From: Acidimicrobiia bacterium
Lineage (GTDB): Bacteria > Actinomycetota > Acidimicrobiia > Spongiisociales > UBA5794
Assembly: GCA_041393965.1 (NCBI GenBank)
Contig: JAWKJB010000002.1
Location: forward strand, 434,001 to 498,000
DNA length: 64,000 bases
Direction: 5' to 3'
The notes beneath the pieces were generated by a model. That model had not been told where the DNA came from and made no database searches. It saw nothing but the letters and a program-made list of their open reading frames with translations. The position numbers and the translations under genes are program-made. This document shows, piece by piece, positions 33,589 through 42,298 of the stretch (position 1 is its first letter; each line of letters begins with the position of its first letter).

Positions 33589-34836
33589 ATGGAACACCAA
33601 CTCACTGAGTTCCCGAACGGGCTCAGGCTGATCAGCCACCACATGCCGTCGACGCGATCGGTTGCGATCGGTTGTTGGGTGAACACCGGCAGCAGGGACG
33701 AGCAGGGCCCCGAGGCCGGTGCCTCCCACTTCCTCGAGCACCTGCTCTTCAAGGGATCCGAACAGTGGTCGGCTCGGGCGATCTCGGAAGCGTTCGACGG
33801 TGTCGGAGCTCGCCACAACGCCTTCACTTCCAAGGAGTACACCTGCTTTTGGGCTCGGCTCCGCGACGAGGATCTCCCGCTCGGGATCGAGATTCTCGCC
33901 GAGATGATCCAACGCCCGGCATTCCGGTCCGGTGAGATCGACAGCGAGCGCCATGTCGTTCTGGAAGAGATCAACATGAACGAGGATGATCCGACCGATG
34001 TGGCCCACGAACAGTTCGTCGACGCCCTGTGGGGCGGACACCCACTTGCTCCGCCGATCCTCGGCACCCGGGACTCGATCACCGGGATGTCGCGGAACAC
34101 CATCGCTGGCTACTGGGGGCGGAGGTACTCGCCGAGGTCGGTCGTCGTGGCTGCGGCGGGGAACCTGCCGGACGACTTGACGGATCAGATCGTCGCCCGT
34201 TTCGGGACCTGGGAGGGCGACGCCATCGGACGGAACGAATCGGAACCCGTCACGGCACCCCGGATTCAGGTCCGAACGAAAGACACCGAGCAGGCTCACC
34301 TTGTCTTCGGCAGCCCGTCGTTTCCACGCAACGACGAACGCCGGTTTGCGCTGATGCTCGCCGACCATGTGTTGGGCGGGGGCATGAGTTCACGCCTGTT
34401 CCACGAGATCCGGGAACGGCGGGGCCTCGCCTACGCCGTCAACGGCTTCCGGATGCCGTTCGCCGACGCGGGGGCGGCTGCGATCTATGTCGGTACAACC
34501 CCATTTCAAGCGCCCGAGGTTCTCCGAATCATCCGGTCCGAGATCGAACAGCTGGTCGAGGAAGGTCTCACCGATGAGGAGCTCGAGCGAGCAAAAGGGC
34601 ACGCGAAGGGTGCGCTTGCGCTCGGACTTGAGGATCCCCTCAGTCGCATGAACCGCATCGGCCGAACCGAGCTCACCGGCATGGAGCACCTCACGGTCGA
34701 CGAGACGGTGGCCGTGATCTCGCAGATCACCCACGATCAGGTTCGCGACGCGGTCAAGGCCTCCTACTCGGGCCCCTTCGTGATCGGTGCCGTCGGACCA
34801 TTCGTCGCCGACGACCTCGAAGCGTTCGTACGATGA
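33589..34836 (+). CDS. M16 family zinc metallopeptidase
   Basis: Inverzincin of the M16 (mitochondrial processing peptidase-like) family, 415 residues. The zinc site HFLEHLLFKG (HxxEH, about residues 44-53) is followed by the distal glutamate in HVVLEEINMNEDDP (about 125). The C-terminal half has the inactive-lobe signature ERRGLAYAVNGF. It resembles PqqL/YmxG-type bacterial peptidases that degrade small peptides. TATCAT (33576-33581) lies 7 bases before the ATG. Its last codons overlap dapB (ATGA), an arrangement also known from other Gram-positive bacteria where an M16 gene sits by dap genes. Confidence 0.9.
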   Translation: MEHQLTEFPNGLRLISHHMPSTRSVAIGCWVNTGSRDEQGPEAGASHFLEHLLFKGSEQWSARAISEAFDGVGARHNAFTSKEYTCFWARLRDEDLPLGIEILAEMIQRPAFRSGEIDSERHVVLEEINMNEDDPTDVAHEQFVDALWGGHPLAPPILGTRDSITGMSRNTIAGYWGRRYSPRSVVVAAAGNLPDDLTDQIVARFGTWEGDAIGRNESEPVTAPRIQVRTKDTEQAHLVFGSPSFPRNDERRFALMLADHVLGGGMSSRLFHEIRERRGLAYAVNGFRMPFADAGAAAIYVGTTPFQAPEVLRIIRSEIEQLVEEGLTDEELERAKGHAKGALALGLEDPLSRMNRIGRTELTGMEHLTVDETVAVISQITHDQVRDAVKASYSGPFVIGAVGPFVADDLEAFVR

Positions 34837-35594
34837 AGATCGGGGTATCCGGAGCGTCGGGGCGGATGGGGAGCCTGTCTGCCGTCACCGTGCACGAGGC
34901 GGAGGACCTCCACCTGATTGCGCTGTACGATCGTCATACGGCTGGCAACATCGCCGGGATTCCCATCAGTCAGCATCCGGAAGCTCTCGACGGCTGCGAT
35001 GTGATCCTCGAGTTCTCCCGCCCGGATGTCGTGATGGAACACATCAACCATTGGCGATCGTTCGGAGCCAATGTCGTGGTTGGTACCTCGGGATTCGACG
35101 CGGAGCGCCTTCACGAGCTCGAGGTGGTGTGGGGGAAGGGGCCAGGGAACTGCCTTGTTGTCCCGAACTTCTCCATCGGTGCGGTGCTGATGATGCGGAT
35201 GGCCGAGATGGCGGCACGGCACTTCCCGGTTGCTGAGATCATCGAGATGCACAGCGACGAGAAGGTCGACGCGCCGTCGGGAACGGCGATCCGTACCGCC
35301 GAGCGCATCTCGGCATCCGGGAGCGAGCAGCGCCGCGCCACGGTTTCGGAGGAGTCCCACGCCGGCGCTCTCGGTGCTGAGGTCGAAGGTATCTCCGTCC
35401 ACTCGGTTCGCCTTCCCGGCACGCTTGCCGACCAGACCGTCCTGTTCGGGTCCCACGGAGAGCGGCTGTCGATCCGCCACGACACGACGGACCGCACGGC
35501 GTTCATGCCAGGCGTTCTGCTTGCGTTGCGGTCGGTGTCGGCGCAGCGAGCACCCGTTGCGGTCGGTATCGAGTCCTTGTTGGGATTGGACTGA
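34833..35594 (+). CDS. dapB: 4-hydroxy-tetrahydrodipicolinate reductase DapB
   Basis: Second committed step of the diaminopimelate/lysine pathway, using NAD(P)H; 253 residues, homotetramer in the family. The nucleotide loop is VSGASGRMGS (about 5-14). The active-site loop IIEMHSDEKVDAPSGTA (about 143-159) keeps the first His and the Lys but has Ser where many enzymes have a second His. VVGTSGF (about 84-90) and VPNFSIGAVLM are intact. ATG 34833 overlaps the M16 stop. dapA lies 1 kb downstream, separated by a gene on the other strand. Confidence 0.93.
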   Translation: MKIGVSGASGRMGSLSAVTVHEAEDLHLIALYDRHTAGNIAGIPISQHPEALDGCDVILEFSRPDVVMEHINHWRSFGANVVVGTSGFDAERLHELEVVWGKGPGNCLVVPNFSIGAVLMMRMAEMAARHFPVAEIIEMHSDEKVDAPSGTAIRTAERISASGSEQRRATVSEESHAGALGAEVEGISVHSVRLPGTLADQTVLFGSHGERLSIRHDTTDRTAFMPGVLLALRSVSAQRAPVAVGIESLLGLD

Positions 35595-35620
35595 GCGCCA
35601 CAACCCCGCTGGAACAACGC

Positions 35621-36466
35621 TCAGAACAGCGCCATTGCGAGCTTGCGGCGATACTCCGGCGTGAGAGGGTGCTCGTTGCCGAGGACATCGAAGATGTCGA
35701 CCATCGCGAGCCGTCCCGCATCGCGTCCGTCTCCGTTCTTGACCACGACCGCGAGCATGCGGTCGAGAGCGGGTTCGTACTCGCCTCGAGCGGCGAGCGC
35801 CCTTGCGAGGTCGAGTTGGGCCTGGTCGTTGCCCGGATCGGCATTCGCAGCCTGTTCGAGTTCGCTGATGTCGTCCCCGGCCCGTTGTCGGAGGCGAGCT
35901 GCCGCTTGGAGGCGGTCGACCTCGGCATCAGGCACGAGCTTGCCGAGGACAATCATCGCCTCAGCGATGTCGCCGTGGTCGATCAGGAGTGCCGCAAGGC
36001 TGGTGCCCGCATCCTGATGGTCGGGCTTCGCCTCAAGGATCTGCCGCAGGATGTGCTCAGCTCCGGGCGTGTCGCCCTCGATGAGGGCATTGCGGGCTTG
36101 TTCCACCATCTGATCCAACTCGCTCGGGAGGACGACACCGAGGAATTCTCGAACTGATGCCTCGGGAACGGCGCCTTGGAACCTGCCGACCTCCTTGCCG
36201 TTCCTGATGGCGACCACGGTCGGAACCGACTTGACCATGAACTGGGAAGCAAGCTCCTGGCTGGCGTCCACATCGACTTTCGCGAGCTCGAATGCCCCAC
36301 CGAATTCGGCTGCGAGGGATTCGAGGACGGGGGAGAGCATCTTGCACGGCTGGCACCAGGTGGCCCAGAAGTCGACAAGAACCGGAACCTCGCGTGAACG
36401 AAGGAGCACCTGGTGTTGGAACTCCGATGCGGTGACATCATTGACATAGGGACTCGTTGATTCCAT
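35621..36466 (-). CDS. Thioredoxin-TPR co-chaperone, CnoX/YbbN-like
   Basis: Two-part protein, 281 residues. Residues 1-115 are a thioredoxin fold with active site WATWCQPCK (CxxC kept, about 35-43) and the cis-Pro in VKSVPTVVAI. Residues about 130-281 are TPR-like helices (EHILRQILEAKPDHQDAGTS, then LDLARALAARGEYEPALDRM). E. coli CnoX has lost the CxxC; actinobacterial relatives like this keep it, so it may be redox active as well as a holdase. Start ATG 36466 has TACCCT 6 bases upstream (leaderless layout). It lies between dapB and dapA but on the opposite strand. Confidence 0.88.
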   Translation of the reverse strand: MESTSPYVNDVTASEFQHQVLLRSREVPVLVDFWATWCQPCKMLSPVLESLAAEFGGAFELAKVDVDASQELASQFMVKSVPTVVAIRNGKEVGRFQGAVPEASVREFLGVVLPSELDQMVEQARNALIEGDTPGAEHILRQILEAKPDHQDAGTSLAALLIDHGDIAEAMIVLGKLVPDAEVDRLQAAARLRQRAGDDISELEQAANADPGNDQAQLDLARALAARGEYEPALDRMLAVVVKNGDGRDAGRLAMVDIFDVLGNEHPLTPEYRRKLAMALF

Positions 36467-36559
36467 GCCGGAAGGGTAGTGGCCGTAACCGGTACGATGT
36501 CCCGCCGGCTGAGGTCCTCGTGGACTGCCGGTCGCCGCATTGAGGTGTATGGTCGCGTC

Positions 36560-37462
36560 ATGCACGAGCGACCCCACGCGCCCTTCGGGCGTGTCCTCAC
36601 GGCGATCATCACACCGTTCACTCCCGATGGCAGCGTCGACTACGCAACCTTCTGGCGGCTGATCGCGCATCTCGGCGCCAACGGCTCGGACGGCATCGTC
36701 GTGTGCGGCACCACCGGCGAAGCGCCGACGCTGTCGAGGGCAGAAAAGGGTGCTCTGTTCAAAGCCGCCGTCGATGCCGCAGGTGACAAGCTCACGGTCG
36801 TTGCGGGGGTGGGCACATACGACACGGCCGCGTCGGTCGATCTCGCTGTTGCGGCCCGAGAAGCCGGAGTCGACGGGGTCATGGCCGTCACGCCGTACTA
36901 CTCCAAACCCCCGCAGGCAGGGATCATTGCCCACATGACCGCGATCGCCGACGCTGCCGATCTTCCGATGATGATCTACAACATCCCCGGCCGTACCGCG
37001 ACACGGATCGAGATCGACACGCTCGGGTCACTCGCGACGCATCCCGGTATTGTGGCTGTCAAGGACGCTGTCGACGACATCGCATGGTCCCGCGATGCCA
37101 TCGACCAGGTATCGGAACTCGCCGTCTACAGCGGCAGCGATTCACAGACGAAAGCGATCGTCGAGGCGGGAGGCGTCGGGGTTGTGTCCGTGTCCTCCCA
37201 TCTTGCCGGCCGGGAGATCGCGGCAATGGTGCAGGCCGTGTTCGATCGCGACGACTCGACTGCATCCGAGCTCGACGACCTTGTCCGTCCCCTCACGGAG
37301 GCGCTCTTCGCCGAACCGAGTCCGATGCCGCTGAAGGCTGCGCTCAGTCGATACTGGGATCATGTGGGCGAACCGAGGCTGCCGTTGCTGTCGGCGAGCG
37401 GTGCCACCGTCGAAGCAGTCGGCAAAGCCATGGACGCGATCGCCACGCACCGTTCGCGATGA
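36560..37462 (+). CDS. dapA: 4-hydroxy-tetrahydrodipicolinate synthase DapA
   Basis: First committed step of diaminopimelate and lysine synthesis: condenses pyruvate with aspartate semialdehyde; 300 residues, TIM barrel. Seen: TAIITPFTPDG at the start, the GTTGEAPTL loop (about 50), YYSKPPQ, YNIPGRTA with the catalytic Tyr (about 138) and the Schiff-base lysine in IVAVKDAV (about 168). The frame is open from 36479, but TATGGT (36548-36553) places a leaderless start at ATG 36560, which agrees with family length. Its stop overlaps the RNase J start (ATGA), an arrangement common in Actinobacteria. Confidence 0.95.
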   Translation: MHERPHAPFGRVLTAIITPFTPDGSVDYATFWRLIAHLGANGSDGIVVCGTTGEAPTLSRAEKGALFKAAVDAAGDKLTVVAGVGTYDTAASVDLAVAAREAGVDGVMAVTPYYSKPPQAGIIAHMTAIADAADLPMMIYNIPGRTATRIEIDTLGSLATHPGIVAVKDAVDDIAWSRDAIDQVSELAVYSGSDSQTKAIVEAGGVGVVSVSSHLAGREIAAMVQAVFDRDDSTASELDDLVRPLTEALFAEPSPMPLKAALSRYWDHVGEPRLPLLSASGATVEAVGKAMDAIATHRSR

Positions 37463-39087
37463 CGGTCAAGGTCGGATTCCTCGGTGGGCTCGGCGAGATC
37501 GGTCGCAACTGCGCGACGCTCGAAATCGATGGGTCGATCGCGATGATCGACTGCGGGCTCATGTTCCCGGAAGAGGACATGCTCGGCGTCGACCTCGTGC
37601 TTCCCGACTTCTCCGATCTCATCGAACGGAAAGATGACCTCGCCTGTGTCGTGTTGACCCACGGGCACGAAGACCACATCGGGGCTCTCGCGTTCTTTCT
37701 CAGGGATGTCGATGTTCCGATCTACGGGACCTCGTTGACCGTCGAGTTCGCGCGGGCCCGCATCGACGAATACGGCATCACACCGGACCTGCGAGCGAAG
37801 GACTACTACGAATGGATCGACCACGGGCCGTTCCGGTTCACCTTCGTGCCGGTGTCGCATTCGATACCCGATGCTGCCGGTGTCGCATTCGATACCCCGG
37901 AGGGAATCGTCCTCCACACCGGCGACTTCAAGCTTGATCCGACGCCGATCGATGCCGTACCGACCGACTTGAGGTCCTTTGCGACGATCGGTGCGAGGGG
38001 CGTGCGACTGCTGCTCGCAGACTCGACCAATGCCGAGCGCCCCGGTTACACGCCGTCGGAGATGACCGTCGGGGAGCGCCTCGACGAGATCGTGGCGCAC
38101 GCGAAGGGGAGGGTGATCCTCGCGTGCTTCGCATCGCATGTCCATCGGGTGCAGCAAGCGATCGATGCGGTGGTTCGTGATGGGCGGAAGTTTGCGTTCA
38201 TCGGGCGTTCGATGCTGCGTAACTCCGACATTGCCGCAAGCCTCGGCACGCTGGACATTCCGGAACGCTCGCTCGTTGAGCTCGAGGATCTCATCGACAT
38301 GCCTGATGCCGATACCGCGATCATCTCGACGGGGAGCCAGGGGGAGCCTTTTGCCGCCCTGTCGTTGATGGCGGCGGGGGAGCACCGGTCGGTTTCACTC
38401 GATCAGAGCGACACGGTGATCATCTCCGCCACGCCGATCCCCGGAAACGAGAAGCGCGTTTCGAAGGTCATCAACAACCTCTACCGGGCGGGAGTGACGG
38501 TCTACCACGGACACAACACGCATGTGCATGTCTCGGGTCACGCTGCGGCAGAGGAACTGAAGACCTTCTACAACGCGGTTCGACCGGACGCGCTGATTCC
38601 CGTCCACGGCGAGTATCGGCACCTGGTCGCGAACGCTGCGCTCGGTCGGTCCGTTCACATCCCTGAGGTCGAGATCTGCGAAGACGGTGATCTGGTCGTT
38701 CTGCGCGATGGCGCGCTGACCATTGAACGAGATGTTCTCCCGTCTGGCTATGTCTATGTCGATGGGACCGACATCGGTGAGGCCGATGCGATCATCCGAG
38801 ATCGCAGACACCTCGCCGACGACGGCATCTTGATCGTGACCATCGGGATCAACATCTCCTCAGGTGAGATCCTCATCGGTCCCGACATCGATTCCCACGG
38901 CGTGACCACCGACGACGCCGAACTCCACGACCTCATCAAGGAGCGGGTCGAGGCGTCCGTGCACACGCTCGATGTTCCGATCGATCTCGACAGCTTGCGC
39001 AAACGGGTTCGCAACACCGCGGTGAGGGCCGTCAAGAAGCACAGTGGGCGCCGTCCGGTTGTCCTTCCGGTGATCATTGAGGCATGA
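37459..39087 (+). CDS. rnj: Ribonuclease J
   Basis: Metallo-beta-lactamase/beta-CASP ribonuclease with endo- and 5'-3' exonuclease activity in mRNA decay and rRNA maturation; 542 residues. Zinc ligands: THGHEDHIGA (about 73-82), VPVSHSIPD, HTGDFKLDP and, in the beta-CASP part, VHVSGHAAAEEL and PVHGEYRHL near 390. It starts in an ATGA overlap with dapA and ends 97 bp before ftsK. The genome also encodes RNase Y (49896), so both major Gram-positive decay nucleases are present. Confidence 0.95.
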   Translation: MTVKVGFLGGLGEIGRNCATLEIDGSIAMIDCGLMFPEEDMLGVDLVLPDFSDLIERKDDLACVVLTHGHEDHIGALAFFLRDVDVPIYGTSLTVEFARARIDEYGITPDLRAKDYYEWIDHGPFRFTFVPVSHSIPDAAGVAFDTPEGIVLHTGDFKLDPTPIDAVPTDLRSFATIGARGVRLLLADSTNAERPGYTPSEMTVGERLDEIVAHAKGRVILACFASHVHRVQQAIDAVVRDGRKFAFIGRSMLRNSDIAASLGTLDIPERSLVELEDLIDMPDADTAIISTGSQGEPFAALSLMAAGEHRSVSLDQSDTVIISATPIPGNEKRVSKVINNLYRAGVTVYHGHNTHVHVSGHAAAEELKTFYNAVRPDALIPVHGEYRHLVANAALGRSVHIPEVEICEDGDLVVLRDGALTIERDVLPSGYVYVDGTDIGEADAIIRDRRHLADDGILIVTIGINISSGEILIGPDIDSHGVTTDDAELHDLIKERVEASVHTLDVPIDLDSLRKRVRNTAVRAVKKHSGRRPVVLPVIIEA

Positions 39088-39184
39088 ACCCGTCGACCAA
39101 ATGACAACGATGTAACTCATCGCGCGCAGGCACGCGCGGCGGGTGGTTTGTTCAGTGCGAGACATGGGGTAGTGTTGGCCTCCC

Positions 39185-41434
39185 ATGGCCACTCGCACGA
39201 CAACGGGTGGGGCCAAGGGGCGGAGCACCGCACGAAAACGGAAGCGGTCGATCCTGCGACGCACAGCCTCCGCGCTGGGGGCGGCACCGCGAAGGATCGG
39301 CGAGGCGCTCGGCGATCACCGCGCCGATGTGTGGGGCATTGTCCTCATCGTCGCAGCGATTCTCCTGACACTCGCCTTCTTCGACCTCGCCGGTCCCGTC
39401 GGGCGTTCGGCATCGAATGGATCGAAGCTGCTGTTCGGGATGTGGGCCTTCGCGATTCCGCTCGCATTGTTCATCTGCGGGGCTTCACTGATCGACCTCA
39501 TCAACAAGGACGCCCAAGGCCGGACGGTGGCCGGGATCCTGCTGCTGTTCGTCGGATCGGTTTCGCTGTTTCACCTCTTCACCGGCAATGTTCCGCTCGC
39601 TGGGGGTACCGAATCGGTCTCCGAACGCGGCGGCGCGGTCGGAGCCCTCATCACCTTTCCTCTCGAACGCCTCATCGGCTACTGGGGGACGGCGGTGGTT
39701 CTCGTTGCGCTGATCGGGGTGGGAGCGCTGCTCATCACCCGCGCATCGCTTGGTGATGTCTTCCGCCAGGTCGGAAGCTATGTGTCGGGGTTCGTGCATC
39801 TCATGGGTTTCGGACGAAGCGATCGGAGCGGTTCGGTTCTGATCGATGAACCAATCAGCGTGACGGCGCCCATCCGAAACCGAAGGGACACCCCGGAAGC
39901 GACCGTCGATGTCGATCCACCGGCTGAGGTCGAGGCACCAACCTCGGAACCAAGGATCTCTCTCGTTCCGAAGGCCACGGGGGCCGTTGCCGGGGGTGGG
40001 TACCGGCTTCCTCCTCTCGACATCCTGTCGGTGTCGGCTCGTGACGGCCACGACGGAAGGGGGCTCAAGGAAACCGGCGAGGACCTCGAAGGCGCGCTGC
40101 GCCAGCATGGGGTCGAGGCAACCCTCACACGGATCGTTCCGGGTCCGACGGTGACCCGCTATGAGATCGAGCTTGCACCAGGGGTGAAGGTGGCGAGGGT
40201 CACCAACCTCAGCAACGACATCGCCTATGCCCTTGCTGCGACCGATGTCCGGATTCTCGCCCCGATACCGGGGAAGTCGGCAATCGGTGTCGAGGTGCCG
40301 AATCGGAAGCGGCACCTGGTGACGATCGGTGAAGTACTGCGATCCGACACGGCGAAGCAGGATCGGGATCCGATGCTGGTTGCCCTCGGCATGGATGTGT
40401 CAGGGGCGCCACGCATGCTTCGGCTCACCGAGCTGCCTCACCTGTTGATCGCTGGCGCGACCGGCGCCGGGAAGTCGTCATGCATCAACACCCTGCTGAC
40501 CTCGATCCTCATGCGAGCCACACCGGACGAGGTTCGCCTCATCCTTGTCGACCCGAAACGCGTCGAGCTCGGCCAATACAACGAAGTGCCACACCTGCTC
40601 ACCCGCGTCATCACCAACCCGAGGAAGGCTGCCGATGCCCTCCAATGGGCGGTCGCCGAGATGGATCGCCGCTACGACCTGCTTGCCGACGCCGGGGTTC
40701 GCGACATCGACTCGTATCGGGAGCAATTCGACGCCGGTGGCCTCGATGAGGAGCTGTTCGACCGGTTCCCGCACATCGTGATCGTTGTCGACGAGCTCAA
40801 CGACCTGATGATGGTGGCAGGCAAGGTCGTCGAAGATGCGATCGTTCGTATCGCCCAGATGGCGCGTGCCGTAGGCATCCATCTCGTGCTTGCCACCCAG
40901 CGCCCTTCGGTGAATGTGATCACCGGCGTGATCAAGGCGAATGTTCCTTCGCGGCTTGCCTTCTCCGTGGCTTCCCAGACCGATTCGAGGGTCATCATCG
41001 ACCAGGCGGGCGCCGACAAGCTGGTCGGACTCGGCGACATGCTCGTCGTGACTTCCCGCGAGCCGAAGCCGGAGCGAATCCAGGGCTCGTTCGTGACCGA
41101 AGCGGAGGTCCATGCCGTTGTCGACTGGGTGCGCGAGCAGCGCGACGCCCAATACCGCGACGCTGAGGTCTTCGAACAGGCGCGACAGGCAGCGGCCGAA
41201 ATGGAGGACTTCGATGGAGAGGATCCCGAGGTGATGCGTGAAGCGATCGAGCTCGTGGTCAGGAGCCAACTCGGGTCGACTTCGATGCTGCAGCGCAAGC
41301 TTCGGATCGGCTTCGCTCGGGCCGGTCGGGTGATGGACATCCTCGAGACACGGGGCGTTGTTGGGCCATCGGTGGGGTCGAAGGCCCGCGATGTGTTGAT
41401 CACCGAAGATGAGCTGGAGAGCGTTCTCGGCTAG
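39185..41434 (+). CDS. ftsK: DNA translocase FtsK/SpoIIIE
   Basis: Septal DNA pump that clears chromosome ends before division; 749 residues. The basic N-terminus is followed by four membrane helices (about 45-200: IVLIVAAILLTLAFF, FGMWAFAIPLALFICG, AGILLLFVGSVSLFHLF, TAVVLVALIGVGALL). After a linker of only about 70 residues comes the motor: Walker A GATGAGKSS at about 424 and Walker B HIVIVVDELNDLM at about 528. The C-terminal gamma winged helix (MLQRKLRIGFARAGRVMDIL) reads the polar DNA motif. A TAGTGT (39170-39175) lies 9 bases before the ATG. A strong hairpin follows the stop. Confidence 0.93.
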   Translation: MATRTTTGGAKGRSTARKRKRSILRRTASALGAAPRRIGEALGDHRADVWGIVLIVAAILLTLAFFDLAGPVGRSASNGSKLLFGMWAFAIPLALFICGASLIDLINKDAQGRTVAGILLLFVGSVSLFHLFTGNVPLAGGTESVSERGGAVGALITFPLERLIGYWGTAVVLVALIGVGALLITRASLGDVFRQVGSYVSGFVHLMGFGRSDRSGSVLIDEPISVTAPIRNRRDTPEATVDVDPPAEVEAPTSEPRISLVPKATGAVAGGGYRLPPLDILSVSARDGHDGRGLKETGEDLEGALRQHGVEATLTRIVPGPTVTRYEIELAPGVKVARVTNLSNDIAYALAATDVRILAPIPGKSAIGVEVPNRKRHLVTIGEVLRSDTAKQDRDPMLVALGMDVSGAPRMLRLTELPHLLIAGATGAGKSSCINTLLTSILMRATPDEVRLILVDPKRVELGQYNEVPHLLTRVITNPRKAADALQWAVAEMDRRYDLLADAGVRDIDSYREQFDAGGLDEELFDRFPHIVIVVDELNDLMMVAGKVVEDAIVRIAQMARAVGIHLVLATQRPSVNVITGVIKANVPSRLAFSVASQTDSRVIIDQAGADKLVGLGDMLVVTSREPKPERIQGSFVTEAEVHAVVDWVREQRDAQYRDAEVFEQARQAAAEMEDFDGEDPEVMREAIELVVRSQLGSTSMLQRKLRIGFARAGRVMDILETRGVVGPSVGSKARDVLITEDELESVLG

Positions 41435-41455
41435 GACCCGCAAGTCCGCGCCACA

Positions 41456-41484
41456 GAGGAGCGTCGTCACCGACGGCGCTCTTC
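41456..41484. terminator. Bidirectional hairpin between ftsK and thioesterase gene
   Basis: Inverted repeat with a 13-bp stem (two G-T pairs on the plus strand) and loop ACC: arms 41456-41468 and 41472-41484. It fills most of the 51-bp gap between two convergent stops (41434 and 41486). No T tract follows on the plus strand, so it may work as a Rho-independent terminator lacking a U run, a form reported in actinobacteria, or as a 3'-end stabiliser. Confidence 0.6.
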
Positions 41485-41485
41485 G

Positions 41486-42298
41486 TCATTGCGGCTGTGA
41501 GACCAGTGCGAGCTGGCGCGACTGCGCGACGAGGTTGTCGTTCTCGTCCCAGATCAATCCATCTTCTTCGAGGTAGCCGCCGGAAACGAACCTCGTCGTG
41601 TATTCGCACTTCAGCCAGCCGACAACCCGTGTCGCCCTGAGGTGAACGGTCAGTTCAAGGGTCGGGGTCCAACCGACCGGAAGGCCGGCATTGAAGGCGG
41701 TTGGAGGGAAGGCGTCGGTGGCCATGATCAGGGCGTGCGCATCGAACGGTTCATTGTTGTGGAGCCGGAGCCAGCCATCGATCCGTGCCTGACCGGTTGG
41801 GCCCTCCGCCGCCATTCGTGCGAGGTTCGGTCCTGCGCGCATCTCGAAGCGGTCCATGGACGGGGGAGGGAACGGGCCGGTCTTCGATGATGTCACCCGC
41901 TCACACTTCTCCGGCGGGGGAAGGTCGACGGGGGTCGCATCCGCGAGCAGCGTTTCCGCTGTACCCGGATCTGCCGAGTAGGTCCCGATCGTTGCCAGGA
42001 CGACCGCGCCGTCCTGGCTGATGTCGGAACGCACGACCGAGAATCGGCGGCCGGAGCGCACGGTCTCGGTCCGAACCGTGATTGGCCCAGTCCTCGCGCG
42101 CCGCACGAAGTGTCCGGTCACCGACACCGGTAGCCGGCCATCCTCGGACGCGCTCGCCGCTCTCGAAGCGACAGCCAGTGTGTAGCCGCCGTTGGTGTTC
42201 CCAAGGATGTCCCAACCGGGAGCAAATGCCCCACTCCACTGTCCGGACCCCGCGGCGGCGACGGCGGTGGCTTCGGTGAACGAAGGCTCGTCGGTCAT
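41486..42298 (-). CDS. Acyl-CoA thioesterase family (hot-dog fold)
   Basis: Double hot-dog thioesterase-like protein of the TesB-related group, 270 residues. The N-terminal half has WDILGNTNGGYTLAVASRAA with the helix that carries the active-site Asn/Gly and SVTGHFVRRARTGPI; the C-terminal half has WTPTLELTVHLRA and EEDGLIWDENDNLVAQSRQ, the classical last strand. It would release CoA from acyl-CoA. ATG 42298 overlaps the stop of the acyl-CoA ligase gene (ATGA), so the ligase and thioesterase are made together. The frame's extension upstream to 42415 is not used. Confidence 0.83.
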   Translation of the reverse strand: MTDEPSFTEATAVAAAGSGQWSGAFAPGWDILGNTNGGYTLAVASRAASASEDGRLPVSVTGHFVRRARTGPITVRTETVRSGRRFSVVRSDISQDGAVVLATIGTYSADPGTAETLLADATPVDLPPPEKCERVTSSKTGPFPPPSMDRFEMRAGPNLARMAAEGPTGQARIDGWLRLHNNEPFDAHALIMATDAFPPTAFNAGLPVGWTPTLELTVHLRATRVVGWLKCEYTTRFVSGGYLEEDGLIWDENDNLVAQSRQLALVSQPQ

